Positions 34,695-42,954 of a DNA stretch of 60,990 nt are shown here, piece after piece. The position numbers and the translations under genes are program-made. Source of the DNA: Fusobacteriaceae bacterium (GTDB taxonomy: Bacteria > Fusobacteriota > Fusobacteriia > Fusobacteriales > Fusobacteriaceae); assembly GCA_031272775.1 (NCBI GenBank), contig JAISTB010000002.1, positions 1-60,990 on the forward strand, written 5' to 3'. Every line of letters starts with the position of its first letter. Positions within the stretch are counted from its first letter, which is position 1. The notes under the pieces were generated by a model. The model had not been told where the DNA came from, ran no database searches, and was given only the letters and a program-made list of their open reading frames with translations.

Positions 34695-34702
34695 AGGTCT
34701 TT
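34674..34702. terminator. Bidirectional terminator near the HU gene
   Basis: AAAGACCTTCA (34674-34684) pairs perfectly with TGAAGGTCTTT (34692-34702) around a seven-base loop. T-rich runs follow on both strands (ATTTTTA on plus, ATTATTTTG on minus). It lies 100 bases beyond the HU stop. Confidence 0.85.
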
Positions 34703-34803
34703 ATTTTTACATTCATTGATTTCCAGCTTCGCTTACGAAGCCCCAGATGTTCTTCTGCTCGATATTATCGGTTAATGTTGTCCGTAGAATGGTGGTGAAG
34801 TAC

Positions 34804-35082
34804 TCAGGCTTTCTTGACTTTCTCGGCCAATGTCTTTCCGATCTTGAATTTGACGGCTTTCTTGGCCTTGATCTTCATCCGTTTCTTTGTTTGAGGATTA
34901 ACTACTTCCCTGGCTGCCCGCTTTACAACTTCCCATTTGCCCCAGCCGACAAAAGTTACGGAATTACCTTTGACCAAAACGCTTTCAACGGAGTCCAGGA
35001 AGATGTTAATAGCTTTTTCAGCGTCCTTTTTTGTGTATCCGCCCTTTTCGGCGAACAAACTCACAAATTCTTTTTTCGTCAT
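34804..35082 (-). CDS. HU-family DNA-binding protein
   Basis: A 92-residue histone-like nucleoid protein. The start MTKKEFVSLFAEKGGYTKKD and the dimer helix with FLDSVESVLVKG fit HU; the DNA-binding arm has VTFVGWGKWEV then a tip with NPQTKKRMKIKAKKAVKFK, where the usual RNPQTG is altered to VNPQTK. It bends and compacts DNA as a dimer. The gene stands alone with its own promoter and terminator. GGAGG precedes the ATG. Confidence 0.92.
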   Translation of the reverse strand: MTKKEFVSLFAEKGGYTKKDAEKAINIFLDSVESVLVKGNSVTFVGWGKWEVVKRAAREVVNPQTKKRMKIKAKKAVKFKIGKTLAEKVKKA

Positions 35083-35135
35083 TTCTCCTCCTTAAAAAAC
35101 TTGAACTTCTATGAATAGGTTTCCCTATTACTGAA

Positions 35136-35164
35136 TTTGTACCACTTTTTGAGCGTTTTGTAAA
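35136..35164 (-). promoter_or_regulatory. Possible HU promoter
   Basis: On the minus strand TTTACA (35164-35159) and TACAAA (35141-35136) are 17 bases apart. The -10 is weak. Confidence 0.45.
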
Positions 35165-35357
35165 GGAAAAAATTTGACATAATTTTTTGCAAAGGCATTT
35201 TTACGGGAGTCGCTGATCAGATACAGATTTTGTAGCTTATACTCAAATATGCATGAATTCAAGTCACAATTGAGATAGTGTCAAAAGCATGAACTTGTGT
35301 TCCATATATTTCATATATGGTAATCATATAATATTTCTATGATTAAACGCAAGGTAT

Positions 35358-35381
35358 GAAAAAAGGCGGGGTTACCGCCTT
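35358..35381 (-). terminator. Terminator of the NlpC/P60 gene
   Basis: On the minus strand AAGGCGG (35381-35375) pairs with CCGCCTT (35369-35363) around a five-base loop and is followed by TTTTTT. It begins 18 bases beyond the stop codon. Confidence 0.88.
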
Positions 35382-35398
35382 ACGTTTTCGTGAAAAAA

Positions 35399-36325
35399 TC
35401 AGTTGAAATAGCTAACCGCCTTGTAAGGTTTCCGGTAGTCGAATTTCGATACCCGGATTCCGGTCTTTTTGGTGCTCGCGTGCACCACTTTGCCGTCGCC
35501 GATATAGACGGCCACATGACCGATGCTCTTGCCGCGGGTGTAGAAAAGCAGGTCGCCGGGCTTCATGTTGGAGAATGAAACCTCACGGCCGCCCAAGGCC
35601 TGGTCGCGGGATGTCCGGGGCAGGCTGATGCCGAATTTTTTGAATACGGACATCGTGAATCCCGAGCAGTCGGTCCCGTTGGTCAGGCTCGTTCCGCCGT
35701 ATACATAGGGGTTGCCGACAAATTTCATCGCGTAGTTGACGAGCTCCTGACGCGTCCTCAGAGCCGTCAGCGATGGTGAGGCGTCCTTGGGGGAATAGAG
35801 AAAGCGGTTTGTAAAATCCATATCGATCTCTTCGCGCTCGCTGCGGGCCACGAGATCGAGGGATTCCTCAAAGCCTTCACGGATCCAGTTTTTGATCTCG
35901 GACTTCCGTTTGTCGAGTTCGGCCTTTTTGGCCAATTCTTCTTTGGTCTCGCCGGTATTGTTTCGTTTAATTTTTGGATCGTCAGCGGCCGCCGTGGTCT
36001 GTTGCGCGGTCGCAATGGCTTTGGCCGCGGCTGTTTCTGTTTTGGCCGCTTCCATCAGGGCTTTCTTGACCTTATCGCTTTCCTTCAATACTTCCTGTTG
36101 CAGGACGAGCGGCGTAAATCCGGCGACTTCCAGGTCGACCCGGGCGATCTCAATCGGGGATTCTTCTTTTACGGGCGCTTGCGCTTTGGGTGCCGAACGG
36201 TAAAAACTGAAAAAGGACTTGAACGCGGGTTCTCTCGCCTGGGCGAGCAACGGCAAAAGAACGCAAAAAAGCAGGCAAAAGCCTTTTCTTTCGCGTATCC
36301 GAATCCTGGAAAATTTTCCGGACAT
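35399..36325 (-). CDS. NlpC/P60 cysteine endopeptidase, exported
   Basis: A 308-residue peptidoglycan peptidase. A basic N-terminus and signal segment (FCLLFCVLLPLLAQA) are followed by a helical, Ala/Lys-rich region (residues 70-175) and a C-terminal NlpC/P60 domain of about 115 residues. The catalytic Cys is in GTDCSGF, the His in IGHVAVYIG, and the third polar residue is His in VVHAST. It would cut D-Glu-to-diamino-acid bonds in wall peptides. ATG at 36325 is chosen because GGAGGG lies six bases upstream; the frame is open further. It is transcribed alone from 36363-36391 to a strong terminator. Confidence 0.9.
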   Translation of the reverse strand: MSGKFSRIRIRERKGFCLLFCVLLPLLAQAREPAFKSFFSFYRSAPKAQAPVKEESPIEIARVDLEVAGFTPLVLQQEVLKESDKVKKALMEAAKTETAAAKAIATAQQTTAAADDPKIKRNNTGETKEELAKKAELDKRKSEIKNWIREGFEESLDLVARSEREEIDMDFTNRFLYSPKDASPSLTALRTRQELVNYAMKFVGNPYVYGGTSLTNGTDCSGFTMSVFKKFGISLPRTSRDQALGGREVSFSNMKPGDLLFYTRGKSIGHVAVYIGDGKVVHASTKKTGIRVSKFDYRKPYKAVSYFN

Positions 36326-36362
36326 CCTGTTCCCTCCGCGTACATCTTTGTTTCTTAAGGAT

Positions 36363-36391
36363 ATTTTATCACGGAAATCAGCGGCCGTCAA
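36363..36391 (-). promoter_or_regulatory. Promoter of the NlpC/P60 gene
   Basis: On the minus strand TTGACG (36391-36386) and TAAAAT (36368-36363), with TG forming an extended -10, are 17 bases apart. Confidence 0.7.
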
Positions 36392-36474
36392 GAAAATAAT
36401 GCACCTGTTGTAATTTTGTTTTCACTATAGAGCTGTACTTTGGCCGGAATTATCCGATAAAGTGAAAAAAACAG

Positions 36475-36503
36475 TGGAAATATGCGTGAAAACTTGGTAT
36501 AAT
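36475..36503 (+). promoter_or_regulatory. Promoter of the GH25 gene
   Basis: TATAAT (36498-36503) is clear; the -35 TGGAAA (36475-36480) is weak and 17 bases upstream. The ATG follows 26 bases after the -10. Confidence 0.55.
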
Positions 36504-36529
36504 CAAGTCATGATCATCAGGGAGGACCC

Positions 36530-37294
36530 ATGCGCTTGAAAAAAATCCTCAGCCTCGTGTTCCTCGCGGGAATTCTGGCGTCGCTGCTGTTTACGCTGGC
36601 CATCAAAGGCGGCAAATTGTGGATTACTTCCCCCTTTGCCTTCTTTTATCCTGTGCGAGGCGTCGACGTCTCGTCCCATCAGGGTCTCATCGACTGGGAA
36701 GTCCTCGCTTCGGCCGATATTGACTTTGCCTTTATCAAGGCCACGGAAGGCAGTACCTTCAGAGACAGACAATTTTCCAACAACTGGCAAAATGCCGCCA
36801 AGGCCGGGCTCCGGATCGGCGCCTATCATTTTTTCAGCTTTGAGAGCTCCGGCGAAAAGCAAGCCGAAAACTTCATCGCCACCGTCGAAAAAATCGAACA
36901 CATGCTCCCGCCGGCCATCGATCTCGAATTTTACGGCGAATACGGGAAAAACCAACCCGAAGCAGACCCGGTCAGGAAAAACCTCCGAGCTCTCTCGGAC
37001 CGATTGGAGGCCCATTACGGCATGAAGCCCGTCATCTATGCCACGAAATCCTCCTATGACAAATACGTCGCGGGCTTTTTCCCCGACCACGATATCTGGA
37101 TCCGGAACATCCGCTTCCTGCCGAGACTCAGCGACGGCAGGCCCTGGACATTCTGGCAGTATTCCAACCGGACGAAGCTCAAAGGCTACGAGGGGCAGGA
37201 AGATCATATCGACCTCAATTTTTTCCGGGGCGACGCCGTAAGTTTTCGGCGCTATCCCGAGGGCGCAGCCAGATCCAAGACCGCTCAGCGCTGA
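36530..37294 (+). CDS. GH25-family muramidase (lysozyme)
   Basis: A 254-residue glycosidase that cuts MurNAc-GlcNAc bonds. One N-terminal hydrophobic helix (residues 7-25) acts as signal or anchor. The GH25 domain opens with GVDVSSHQGLIDW, continues with FAFIKATEGSTFRD and has the catalytic pair in AIDLEFYGEYG near residue 128; FWQYSNR near residue 207 and DLNFFRG near the end complete the fold. Its 3' end overlaps the convergent dGTPase gene by ten bases. It adds to the set of four wall hydrolases in this region. Confidence 0.92.
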   Translation: MRLKKILSLVFLAGILASLLFTLAIKGGKLWITSPFAFFYPVRGVDVSSHQGLIDWEVLASADIDFAFIKATEGSTFRDRQFSNNWQNAAKAGLRIGAYHFFSFESSGEKQAENFIATVEKIEHMLPPAIDLEFYGEYGKNQPEADPVRKNLRALSDRLEAHYGMKPVIYATKSSYDKYVAGFFPDHDIWIRNIRFLPRLSDGRPWTFWQYSNRTKLKGYEGQEDHIDLNFFRGDAVSFRRYPEGAARSKTAQR

Positions 37295-38490
37295 AAATAC
37301 GAGACATAGTCCACGTGATGGGGGCCTTCCGGGAAGAGATGACGGTAGAGGGCGATAAAATAGTCGTCGGTCATGCTGGAAATAAAATCCGTAACGATCC
37401 GGTTGGGCTCCTCCCCGCTGTAATCGGGGGCGTCCTTGTCCATCCGGTTCTTCATCACAAAGTCCACGTGGTGATCAAAGATAACTGATTTTTGCCGCTT
37501 GAGCCGCACATCATCGAGCAGGCGTTCATAGAGAGCCTCAAACATGGGCTTTACGGTTTCGTCGTATTTTTCGAGAATAGAAGCGTTTTTATAGATCACT
37601 TCGTTGTTTTCTTTCTTCATTCTGATCAACTGACTGAGCATTTCCTCCCCGATCCCGATGTAATCTCTGCCGTAGCTGTGTATGACAATGTCGACGGCCA
37701 CGTTCTGTAAAAACGTCGCGTGGTCCCGCACGTCATCGGTAAATTCCGACAGCCTTTCCACGGGAATAATATGCGCCTTTACAGCGTCTTCTCGGTCTTT
37801 TCCGACGTAGGCCAGCATATCGCAGATCCGGACCAGGGCCCCCTCGAGGGTCGAGGGCGCAAGGGACCCGATTTTCAGCTTCCCCAGCATGGCGCATTCG
37901 TCAAGGGTCTCGTCAAATGTAGCAAAATCCTTGATTTGGCTCCGATTTTCGTAACGGGAAAGCAAGGCCCCGTTGTGACAGAGGACGCCGTCCAGGGTCT
38001 GGAGCGTCAGATTCGCGCCGAATATGGTATCGAGGACCCGCACGCTTTGCACGTTGTGGTTGAACCATCTGCCGGTCTCCCGATGATAGAGCTCGTTCAG
38101 TATGGCTTCCCCCGCGTGACCGAAGGGCGTATGCCCGATATCGTGGCCGAGGGCGATCGCTTCGATCAGATCGAGATTCAAACCGAGGAGACGCCCCATA
38201 TCCCGGGCGATACGGGAAACGAGCTGCACATGCAGAGCCCGGCGCGTAATGTCGTCGTTATGAAAAAAGGAAAAAACCTGTGTCTTGTCGGCATAGCGGT
38301 TGTAATGGGGCAGGTGCATGATCTTTTCCACATCGAGGGAAAAGGCCGGTTTCAGTATGTTTCCGGACAGATCGCCGTTTTCCTTCCGGCGTATGGCCGA
38401 TTCGTTTCCCGTGCTGTAATCGAGCACCCGGAGATGCTCGTCCCGCCGGATTTTTTCCAGCAGCGCCCGGCTCAATTTCTTTTCCCGCAT
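37285..38490 (-). CDS. dgt: Deoxyguanosinetriphosphate triphosphohydrolase-like protein
   Basis: A 401-residue HD-domain dNTP triphosphohydrolase that converts dGTP (or other dNTPs) to nucleoside and tripolyphosphate. The HD-site residues are in RALHVQLVSRIAR near residue 81 and LGHDIGHTPFGHAGE near residue 113; the substrate-facing RYADKTQVFS segment precedes them. The C-terminal part follows the dGTPase type 2/3 layout. ATG at 38490 is chosen because GGAGG precedes it by four bases; the open frame extends upstream without family similarity. A small hairpin CGCTTGC/GCAAGCG lies at 38581-38599, upstream of this gene and before the opposite promoter. Confidence 0.9.
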   Translation of the reverse strand: MREKKLSRALLEKIRRDEHLRVLDYSTGNESAIRRKENGDLSGNILKPAFSLDVEKIMHLPHYNRYADKTQVFSFFHNDDITRRALHVQLVSRIARDMGRLLGLNLDLIEAIALGHDIGHTPFGHAGEAILNELYHRETGRWFNHNVQSVRVLDTIFGANLTLQTLDGVLCHNGALLSRYENRSQIKDFATFDETLDECAMLGKLKIGSLAPSTLEGALVRICDMLAYVGKDREDAVKAHIIPVERLSEFTDDVRDHATFLQNVAVDIVIHSYGRDYIGIGEEMLSQLIRMKKENNEVIYKNASILEKYDETVKPMFEALYERLLDDVRLKRQKSVIFDHHVDFVMKNRMDKDAPDYSGEEPNRIVTDFISSMTDDYFIALYRHLFPEGPHHVDYVSYFQR

Positions 38491-38621
38491 GTTTCCTCCA
38501 CTCCCCCGGCGGCTGTGGCCCGTTTCCGTAAAAACGGCCGCCTGCAGATCCGCCATTTTGATTATAGCACAGTTTTTCGCCGCTTGCAAGAGGCAAGCGT
38601 CCTGTGTCCGCCCGATTTTAC

Positions 38622-38650
38622 TTGAAATTTTCCGGATTTTGTGTTATAAT
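38622..38650 (+). promoter_or_regulatory. Promoter of the degenerate-ABC/flavoprotein operon
   Basis: TTGAAA (38622-38627) and consensus TATAAT (38645-38650) are spaced by 17 bases. The leader is about 70 bases. Confidence 0.78.
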
Positions 38651-38727
38651 AAGCTATAGCGGTTTTTTGAAAATGCCTTAAAATGTGCGAAAAACGTCCA
38701 CAAAATCAGTAGAAGGATCGTGAAATC

Positions 38728-39432
38728 ATGAGTGAAATGATATTAAGCGTAAAAGACCTCAATCTGACGGTGAAGGGAAAACGTCTACTCGAAAATATCA
38801 ATTTTTCCCTGAGCAAAGGCGAGTATCTGGCCATCGGCGGGATCTGCGGCTCGGGAAAAAGCGTACTGATCAAATCCCTTCTGGGACTCATCACCTCGGG
38901 ACTCACCGGGGAAATCCTGTATCACAATATCCGAAAGGACGAAGTAACCTATATCCCGCAAAACACGCTGGACGCCAGGGAAGACTTCATCGGCTCGGCC
39001 AAGGAAGTCATCGCCATCGGACTTTTGACCAAGCTCAAATGCGCCTGTATGACAGACGAACATTGGCAAAAAGTCGACGATGTGTTGGAAAAGCTCCATC
39101 TGACCGATGTAAAGGACAAAAAAATCAACAAGCTCTCCCAGTGGCAGCAGTTTAAAGTCAAGATCGCGCGCCATTTGATCTGCGATCCCAAGCTGCTTTT
39201 CATCGACTGCCCCTCTTCAACCTCAAACACGAAGCTGAAAAACGAGCTCTATAAGATTCTCAAGACCCTGTGCAGCGAAAAAAATATCACGATTGTCCAC
39301 ATTACGCCGGAAATCAAAGGAATCTCAACCTTCGCGGACAAGCTCCTCTTTCTGAACAAAGGGGACAATTCCTTCTGGTTCGGCGATTCCAAGCAGTATA
39401 CGCCGGAAAAGCCCGTCGAAAAAGAGGCGTAA
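38728..39432 (+). CDS. ABC-type ATPase with degenerate catalytic motifs
   Basis: A 234-residue ABC ATPase fold. Walker A is intact (GGICGSGKS, Lys44), but the signature is LSQWQQ instead of LSGGQ and the Walker B segment is LLFIDCPSS, with Cys in place of the catalytic Glu. The overall layout resembles metal-type importer ATPases. It may bind but hardly hydrolyse ATP, or have another role. No permease or binding protein is adjacent; two flavodoxin-fold proteins follow in the same apparent operon. GGAT-type ribosome site is weak (AAGGATCG). Confidence 0.8.
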   Translation: MSEMILSVKDLNLTVKGKRLLENINFSLSKGEYLAIGGICGSGKSVLIKSLLGLITSGLTGEILYHNIRKDEVTYIPQNTLDAREDFIGSAKEVIAIGLLTKLKCACMTDEHWQKVDDVLEKLHLTDVKDKKINKLSQWQQFKVKIARHLICDPKLLFIDCPSSTSNTKLKNELYKILKTLCSEKNITIVHITPEIKGISTFADKLLFLNKGDNSFWFGDSKQYTPEKPVEKEA

Positions 39433-39473
39433 CCGGTAGCCCATCAGAAAATACCCGCAGCGGGAGGCATACC

Positions 39474-39974
39474 ATGAATTTAGTGATCCATGATCTGGAC
39501 GCGAGGTCCCTCAAGGCCATGGTTCCGGATCTCAAGGCAGACCGGGTGATCGGCCCCGACAAAAATATCCGGCATTGTGTGGGCTGTTACGGCTGTTGGA
39601 TCAAAACGCCGGGAAAATGCGTCCTAAGCGACGCCCATAACGACATGGCCCAATTGCTCGGCCAATCGGAGCGCGTAACGATCGTCAGCCGTTGCGTTTA
39701 CGGCAGTTACAGTCCCTTCGTCAAGACAATTCTCGAGCGCTCCATCCCCTATCTGCATCCCTGTTTTACGGTCAAAAACGGTCTTATGCGACACAAGGAC
39801 CGCTATGAAAAGAAATTTATCCTCGATGTGGTCTTCTACGGAGAAGGGATCAGCGCCGAAGAAGAGGAGACCGCCCGGGAACTGGTCGCCGCCAACGCGT
39901 CCAATATGGGGGCAACCCTCGGCGAATTGCGATTTACCGGCAATTCTCCGGCAAAGGAGCGTGAGGCCCAATGA
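39474..39974 (+). CDS. Flavodoxin-fold protein (NADPH-dependent FMN reductase-like)
   Basis: A 166-residue protein of the flavodoxin-like/FMN reductase group, with the cysteine cluster CVGCYGCWIKTPGKC at residues 38-52 and VYGSYSPFVKTILERSIP near residue 80. The usual N-terminal beta-strand with the FMN phosphate loop (GSPR-type) is missing; the chain opens with MNLVIHDLDARSL. ATG at 39474 is chosen because GGGAGG lies upstream. The stop overlaps the next flavoprotein gene (ATGA), so the two may form a heteromeric oxidoreductase. Substrate unknown. Confidence 0.78.
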   Translation: MNLVIHDLDARSLKAMVPDLKADRVIGPDKNIRHCVGCYGCWIKTPGKCVLSDAHNDMAQLLGQSERVTIVSRCVYGSYSPFVKTILERSIPYLHPCFTVKNGLMRHKDRYEKKFILDVVFYGEGISAEEEETARELVAANASNMGATLGELRFTGNSPAKEREAQ

Positions 39975-40606
39975 AAATCGCGATGATCAACGGCAGTTCC
40001 AAGAGTCGTTCGGGAATTTCCGACATCCTGCTGGCCTATCTGAAGGCCATGCTCGAGTCGGCGGATTCTTTGGCCGCGTCAGCTATCCAGGTAAGTAAAC
40101 TCAAAGACGGCAAGCTCAGCGCCGAAGAAACAAAGGCGATCGCCGCCGCCGATAGTATCGTCTTCGCTTTTCCGCTCTATGTGGACGGGCTCCCCGCGCC
40201 TATGCTCTCATGGCTCATGTCCATGGAGAACGCGTTTCCGGAAAAAAGGCCTCTGATCTATGCCGTGGCCAATTGCGGCTACTATGAAGGCATACAGAGC
40301 CAAACGGCCATATCGATACTCAAAAACTGGGCAGTTCGCGCCGGAGTCCCCTGGGGAGCGGCCCTGGCCGTAGGCGGAGGACCGATGTATTTCAGCGCGA
40401 AAATCGCCGCAACAGGGCCAGGAAAAGCCACTTTCGCGGGATTGGAGGCCCTCGCCCGGCATATACTTCTCCAAGAGACCGCCGACGATCGCTATACGTC
40501 CCCGAGCCTCCCGCGCTTTCTCTACAGCTTTACGGCGAACCAGCAATGGAAGCGGGCCATTCGCGCAAGGGGCCTCAAGGTCAGCGACTTGGGGAAAAAG
40601 GCTTAA
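39971..40606 (+). CDS. Flavodoxin-fold NAD(P)H reductase-like protein
   Basis: A 211-residue flavoprotein with the phosphate-binding start MKIAMINGSSKSRSGISD and FAFPLYVDGLPAPMLSWL near residue 66, typical of the NADPH-dependent FMN reductase/flavodoxin-like fold. It complements its neighbour, which lacks this N-terminal loop, and is translated by overlap with it. The C-terminus (after residue 165) is helical and basic. It is convergent with rqcH, overlapping by four bases. Confidence 0.8.
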   Translation: MKIAMINGSSKSRSGISDILLAYLKAMLESADSLAASAIQVSKLKDGKLSAEETKAIAAADSIVFAFPLYVDGLPAPMLSWLMSMENAFPEKRPLIYAVANCGYYEGIQSQTAISILKNWAVRAGVPWGAALAVGGGPMYFSAKIAATGPGKATFAGLEALARHILLQETADDRYTSPSLPRFLYSFTANQQWKRAIRARGLKVSDLGKKA

Positions 40607-42264
40607 TCGAGGGCTTTCTTTTCGACAAGGACGCCCTTTTCATGCGTATAGGTCACAAATCCGGGTTTTCCGCCCTTGGGCTTGCGGATATATTTCTTTT
40701 TCGTATAGTCCACCAAAACCCTGCCGCCGGGGGGAACCGCCGTAAACCAGGCGGCCACTTGGCAACCGGCCGCGATATCGTCTTCGGTGAAGGGGAGACC
40801 CTGCGTCTCCGGCAGGATCACATGGGCGCCGGGCACGTTTTTTCCGTGAAACCACAGGTCCTCGCGACCCGCCGTTTGCAGCGTCAGACGGTCGTTTTCC
40901 AGATTGTTCCGCCCGTAGAGAAACTTTCTGTTTTTGTAAATCACCTCGCCGTATCCCACAGCCTTCGACTTTCCGGAGGCTTTTTTGTTTTTCCGGTTGA
41001 AAACGTTTTCCTTGTCGCGCACGACGCCCTGCCGCAGGGCTTCTTCATAGATCAGCCGCAGGTTTTCAATGTCTCCCCCGCCGTCGATAAAAAAGAGCAG
41101 GCTGTCCAGCCAGTCCAGATCGGCGCGGATCTCCTCCAAACGTTTCATGTTTGCCTCAAGACCGCGTTTGGCGCGGTTATATTGCTTATAAAATTTATCT
41201 AAATTTTCCTTGGGCGTGAGTCTGATGTCGAGCGGGATGGCAATTTCTTCGTTCCGATAAAAATCCGCGGCTTTAAGATTAGCGTCTCCTTTATTGACCC
41301 GGTAGAGATTTGCCGCGAGGATGTCGCCCATTTCCCGAAAACGCTCATAATCTTGCCGCTCCGCTTTTTCCGCGTTCAGAATATCGAGAATTTTCCTGTC
41401 TTTTTTGATCTTTTTTTCGACCTGCCCGCGGAGATACTTTTTCATGACGTCATAGGCCCGCGAAAGCTGGAGGCGGGCCATATAGGCGGCGATCATGTCC
41501 TTGTAGCTCCCGAAGGTAAGTATTTCCTCGCCTGGAGCGGGCGCAAGGGGCAGCACCGTCGCCAATACAACCGTTCCCTTTCGCGTAAAAATCCTTGGAT
41601 CGGGCGGCGCGTCCAAAAAACGGCGCAAATCCTCATAACTTCCGATCTGCTCGGAGCTTCTTTTCCCTATACCTTCCAATTTTTCCCGAAGAAGGGCGGG
41701 GAGACGGTCTCCGGCCTCATTGCGCCACGCCGCGAAATCTTCGGGCGTCACGTCATAGGGTGAATTTTTCCCCGCCAGGGCGGGCTTTTCATAAAGCGCC
41801 CCGGGAAAAAGCGGGCGTCCCTTTTCTTCGTCCAGATAGCGCCGTTTCATAAGATCGATGATCTGATCGACGTTGTCCGTAAAGATAAAATTGGAACGAC
41901 CGCCCATCCATTCGAAATAAATCCGGTATTCGCGGCTTTCTCCGAGCTCGGTCAGTCGTCTGAAACGAAAGCGGTAGACGCGGTCAAGGCCCAATTGCTC
42001 GAGAGAGATAAGCTCGGCCCCGGGCAAATGCTTGCGCAGCGTGTCGGTCAAACCTCCCGAAGGATCCAGTACGGTCTCCTTTTCAGAGGCCTCGTAGAGA
42101 ACGGGAAAAGCGCCGTCGCACGAAAAAACCAGTTCCCTCCTGCCGAAAAACAGCGAGAGAGAACTGTTGGTATTCCGCGTTATTCTGTGTATCCGGGTCC
42201 CCAAGAGCGATTGTTCCAGCTCATTTCGGATTTTTCGCAGGGACAAGCCGTCAAGATAGAGCAT
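40603..42264 (-). CDS. rqcH: Ribosome quality control protein RqcH (NFACT family)
   Basis: A 553-residue NFACT protein. RqcH binds stalled 50S-peptidyl-tRNA complexes and recruits tRNA-Ala to add C-terminal alanine tails. The NFACT-N domain includes the conserved Asp94-Arg95 pair (LGLDRVYRF), a long coiled coil spans about residues 270-395, and the NFACT-R domain has DLWFHGKNVPGAHVIL near residue 467 and the basic YIRKPKGGKPG near residue 520. It is also known as FbpA-like for a fibronectin-binding label. It starts 18 bases after the MarR-FeoA stop and closes the PASTA operon. Confidence 0.92.
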   Translation of the reverse strand: MLYLDGLSLRKIRNELEQSLLGTRIHRITRNTNSSLSLFFGRRELVFSCDGAFPVLYEASEKETVLDPSGGLTDTLRKHLPGAELISLEQLGLDRVYRFRFRRLTELGESREYRIYFEWMGGRSNFIFTDNVDQIIDLMKRRYLDEEKGRPLFPGALYEKPALAGKNSPYDVTPEDFAAWRNEAGDRLPALLREKLEGIGKRSSEQIGSYEDLRRFLDAPPDPRIFTRKGTVVLATVLPLAPAPGEEILTFGSYKDMIAAYMARLQLSRAYDVMKKYLRGQVEKKIKKDRKILDILNAEKAERQDYERFREMGDILAANLYRVNKGDANLKAADFYRNEEIAIPLDIRLTPKENLDKFYKQYNRAKRGLEANMKRLEEIRADLDWLDSLLFFIDGGGDIENLRLIYEEALRQGVVRDKENVFNRKNKKASGKSKAVGYGEVIYKNRKFLYGRNNLENDRLTLQTAGREDLWFHGKNVPGAHVILPETQGLPFTEDDIAAGCQVAAWFTAVPPGGRVLVDYTKKKYIRKPKGGKPGFVTYTHEKGVLVEKKALD

Positions 42265-42282
42265 ACTTCATCATTTTCCTCA

Positions 42283-42954
42283 TTATTCCGTTTCGATACC
42301 GATCAAATTTCTGGCGTCGAGCACGTTGAGCTGCAGGACCGCGCCGTCGCCTTTTTCCAGCGTAAACATTTCCTTGTCCTTGGAGGGAAGCACCTTTAAA
42401 ATCGCGAAATTCTCGATGCCGTGTTCGGCGAAATAATTCTGGACAATGGGCGTCCCCTTGATCTCCACAACGGAAACCTTGGTCCCGGCGGGAAAATCAC
42501 TGACCGCCATGGGCTTGAAATGAGCGGTCTTGTTTCTCAAAGATTTGAGAATAATCTCAAAGACATGCTCGAAGACTTCAAGTTCCTCTTTAGGGATATT
42601 TTCGGTGATGCTGGCCATAATCATCTTGTGGTAATTGTTGTGATAGGAAAGGGCCCCGAGACCGGTCTTGGTCAGGGATACATAGACCTTCCGCCGGTCG
42701 ATGTCCGAGCGACTTCTGTCGACGTAGCCTTTCTCCGTCAACTTGGAAATCGCCACCGTCGCCGTGCCCATGGTAATCCCGAGGCGGTCGGCCAATTCGT
42801 TCATCATAACGGACTCGTTGCCGATGGCGTCAATAATATGCAATTCCGTATGGGTCAAAGACTTGATCCCCCGTTTGAGGGCCATATCCTCGGTCCGGTA
42901 AAATACTTTGTAAAAACTTTCGAGTAATTCATTGATCCGATTGATATCCACCAT
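42283..42954 (-). CDS. MarR-type regulator fused to a FeoA-like domain
   Basis: A 223-residue transcription factor. Residues 1-145 form a MarR winged helix: LTHTELHIIDAIG, recognition region ELADRLGITMGTATVAISKL and wing DRSRSDIDRRKVYVSLT. Residues 149-223 resemble a FeoA/SH3-like domain (SDFPAGTKVSVVEIKG, VLPSKDKEMFTLEKGDGAV, DARNLIGIE), as found at the end of DtxR-type metal regulators. The pairing suggests sensing of a metal or a lipid-like ligand; the target genes are unknown. The ATG shares a base with the rpe stop (TAATG), so it is coupled to rpe. Confidence 0.82.
   Translation of the reverse strand: MVDINRINELLESFYKVFYRTEDMALKRGIKSLTHTELHIIDAIGNESVMMNELADRLGITMGTATVAISKLTEKGYVDRSRSDIDRRKVYVSLTKTGLGALSYHNNYHKMIMASITENIPKEELEVFEHVFEIILKSLRNKTAHFKPMAVSDFPAGTKVSVVEIKGTPIVQNYFAEHGIENFAILKVLPSKDKEMFTLEKGDGAVLQLNVLDARNLIGIETE

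Larger units (their letters stand above)
34347..34803. other. Intergenic region between amino-acid ABC operon and HU gene
   Basis: This 457-base gap holds the ABC promoter (34393-34421), a possible 38-codon small ORF (34578-34694), and a perfect hairpin at 34674-34702. A shorter 18-codon frame with GAGGGG upstream begins at 34503. Nothing else was recognised. Confidence 0.6.
35083..35398. other. Intergenic region upstream of HU with palindrome
   Basis: This 316-base AT-rich gap holds the HU promoter, a perfect palindrome CCATATAT-TTC-ATATATGG (35302-35320) and the NlpC/P60 terminator. No coding frame is convincing. The palindrome has operator-like form but is about 220 bases from the HU start. 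Confidence 0.6.
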
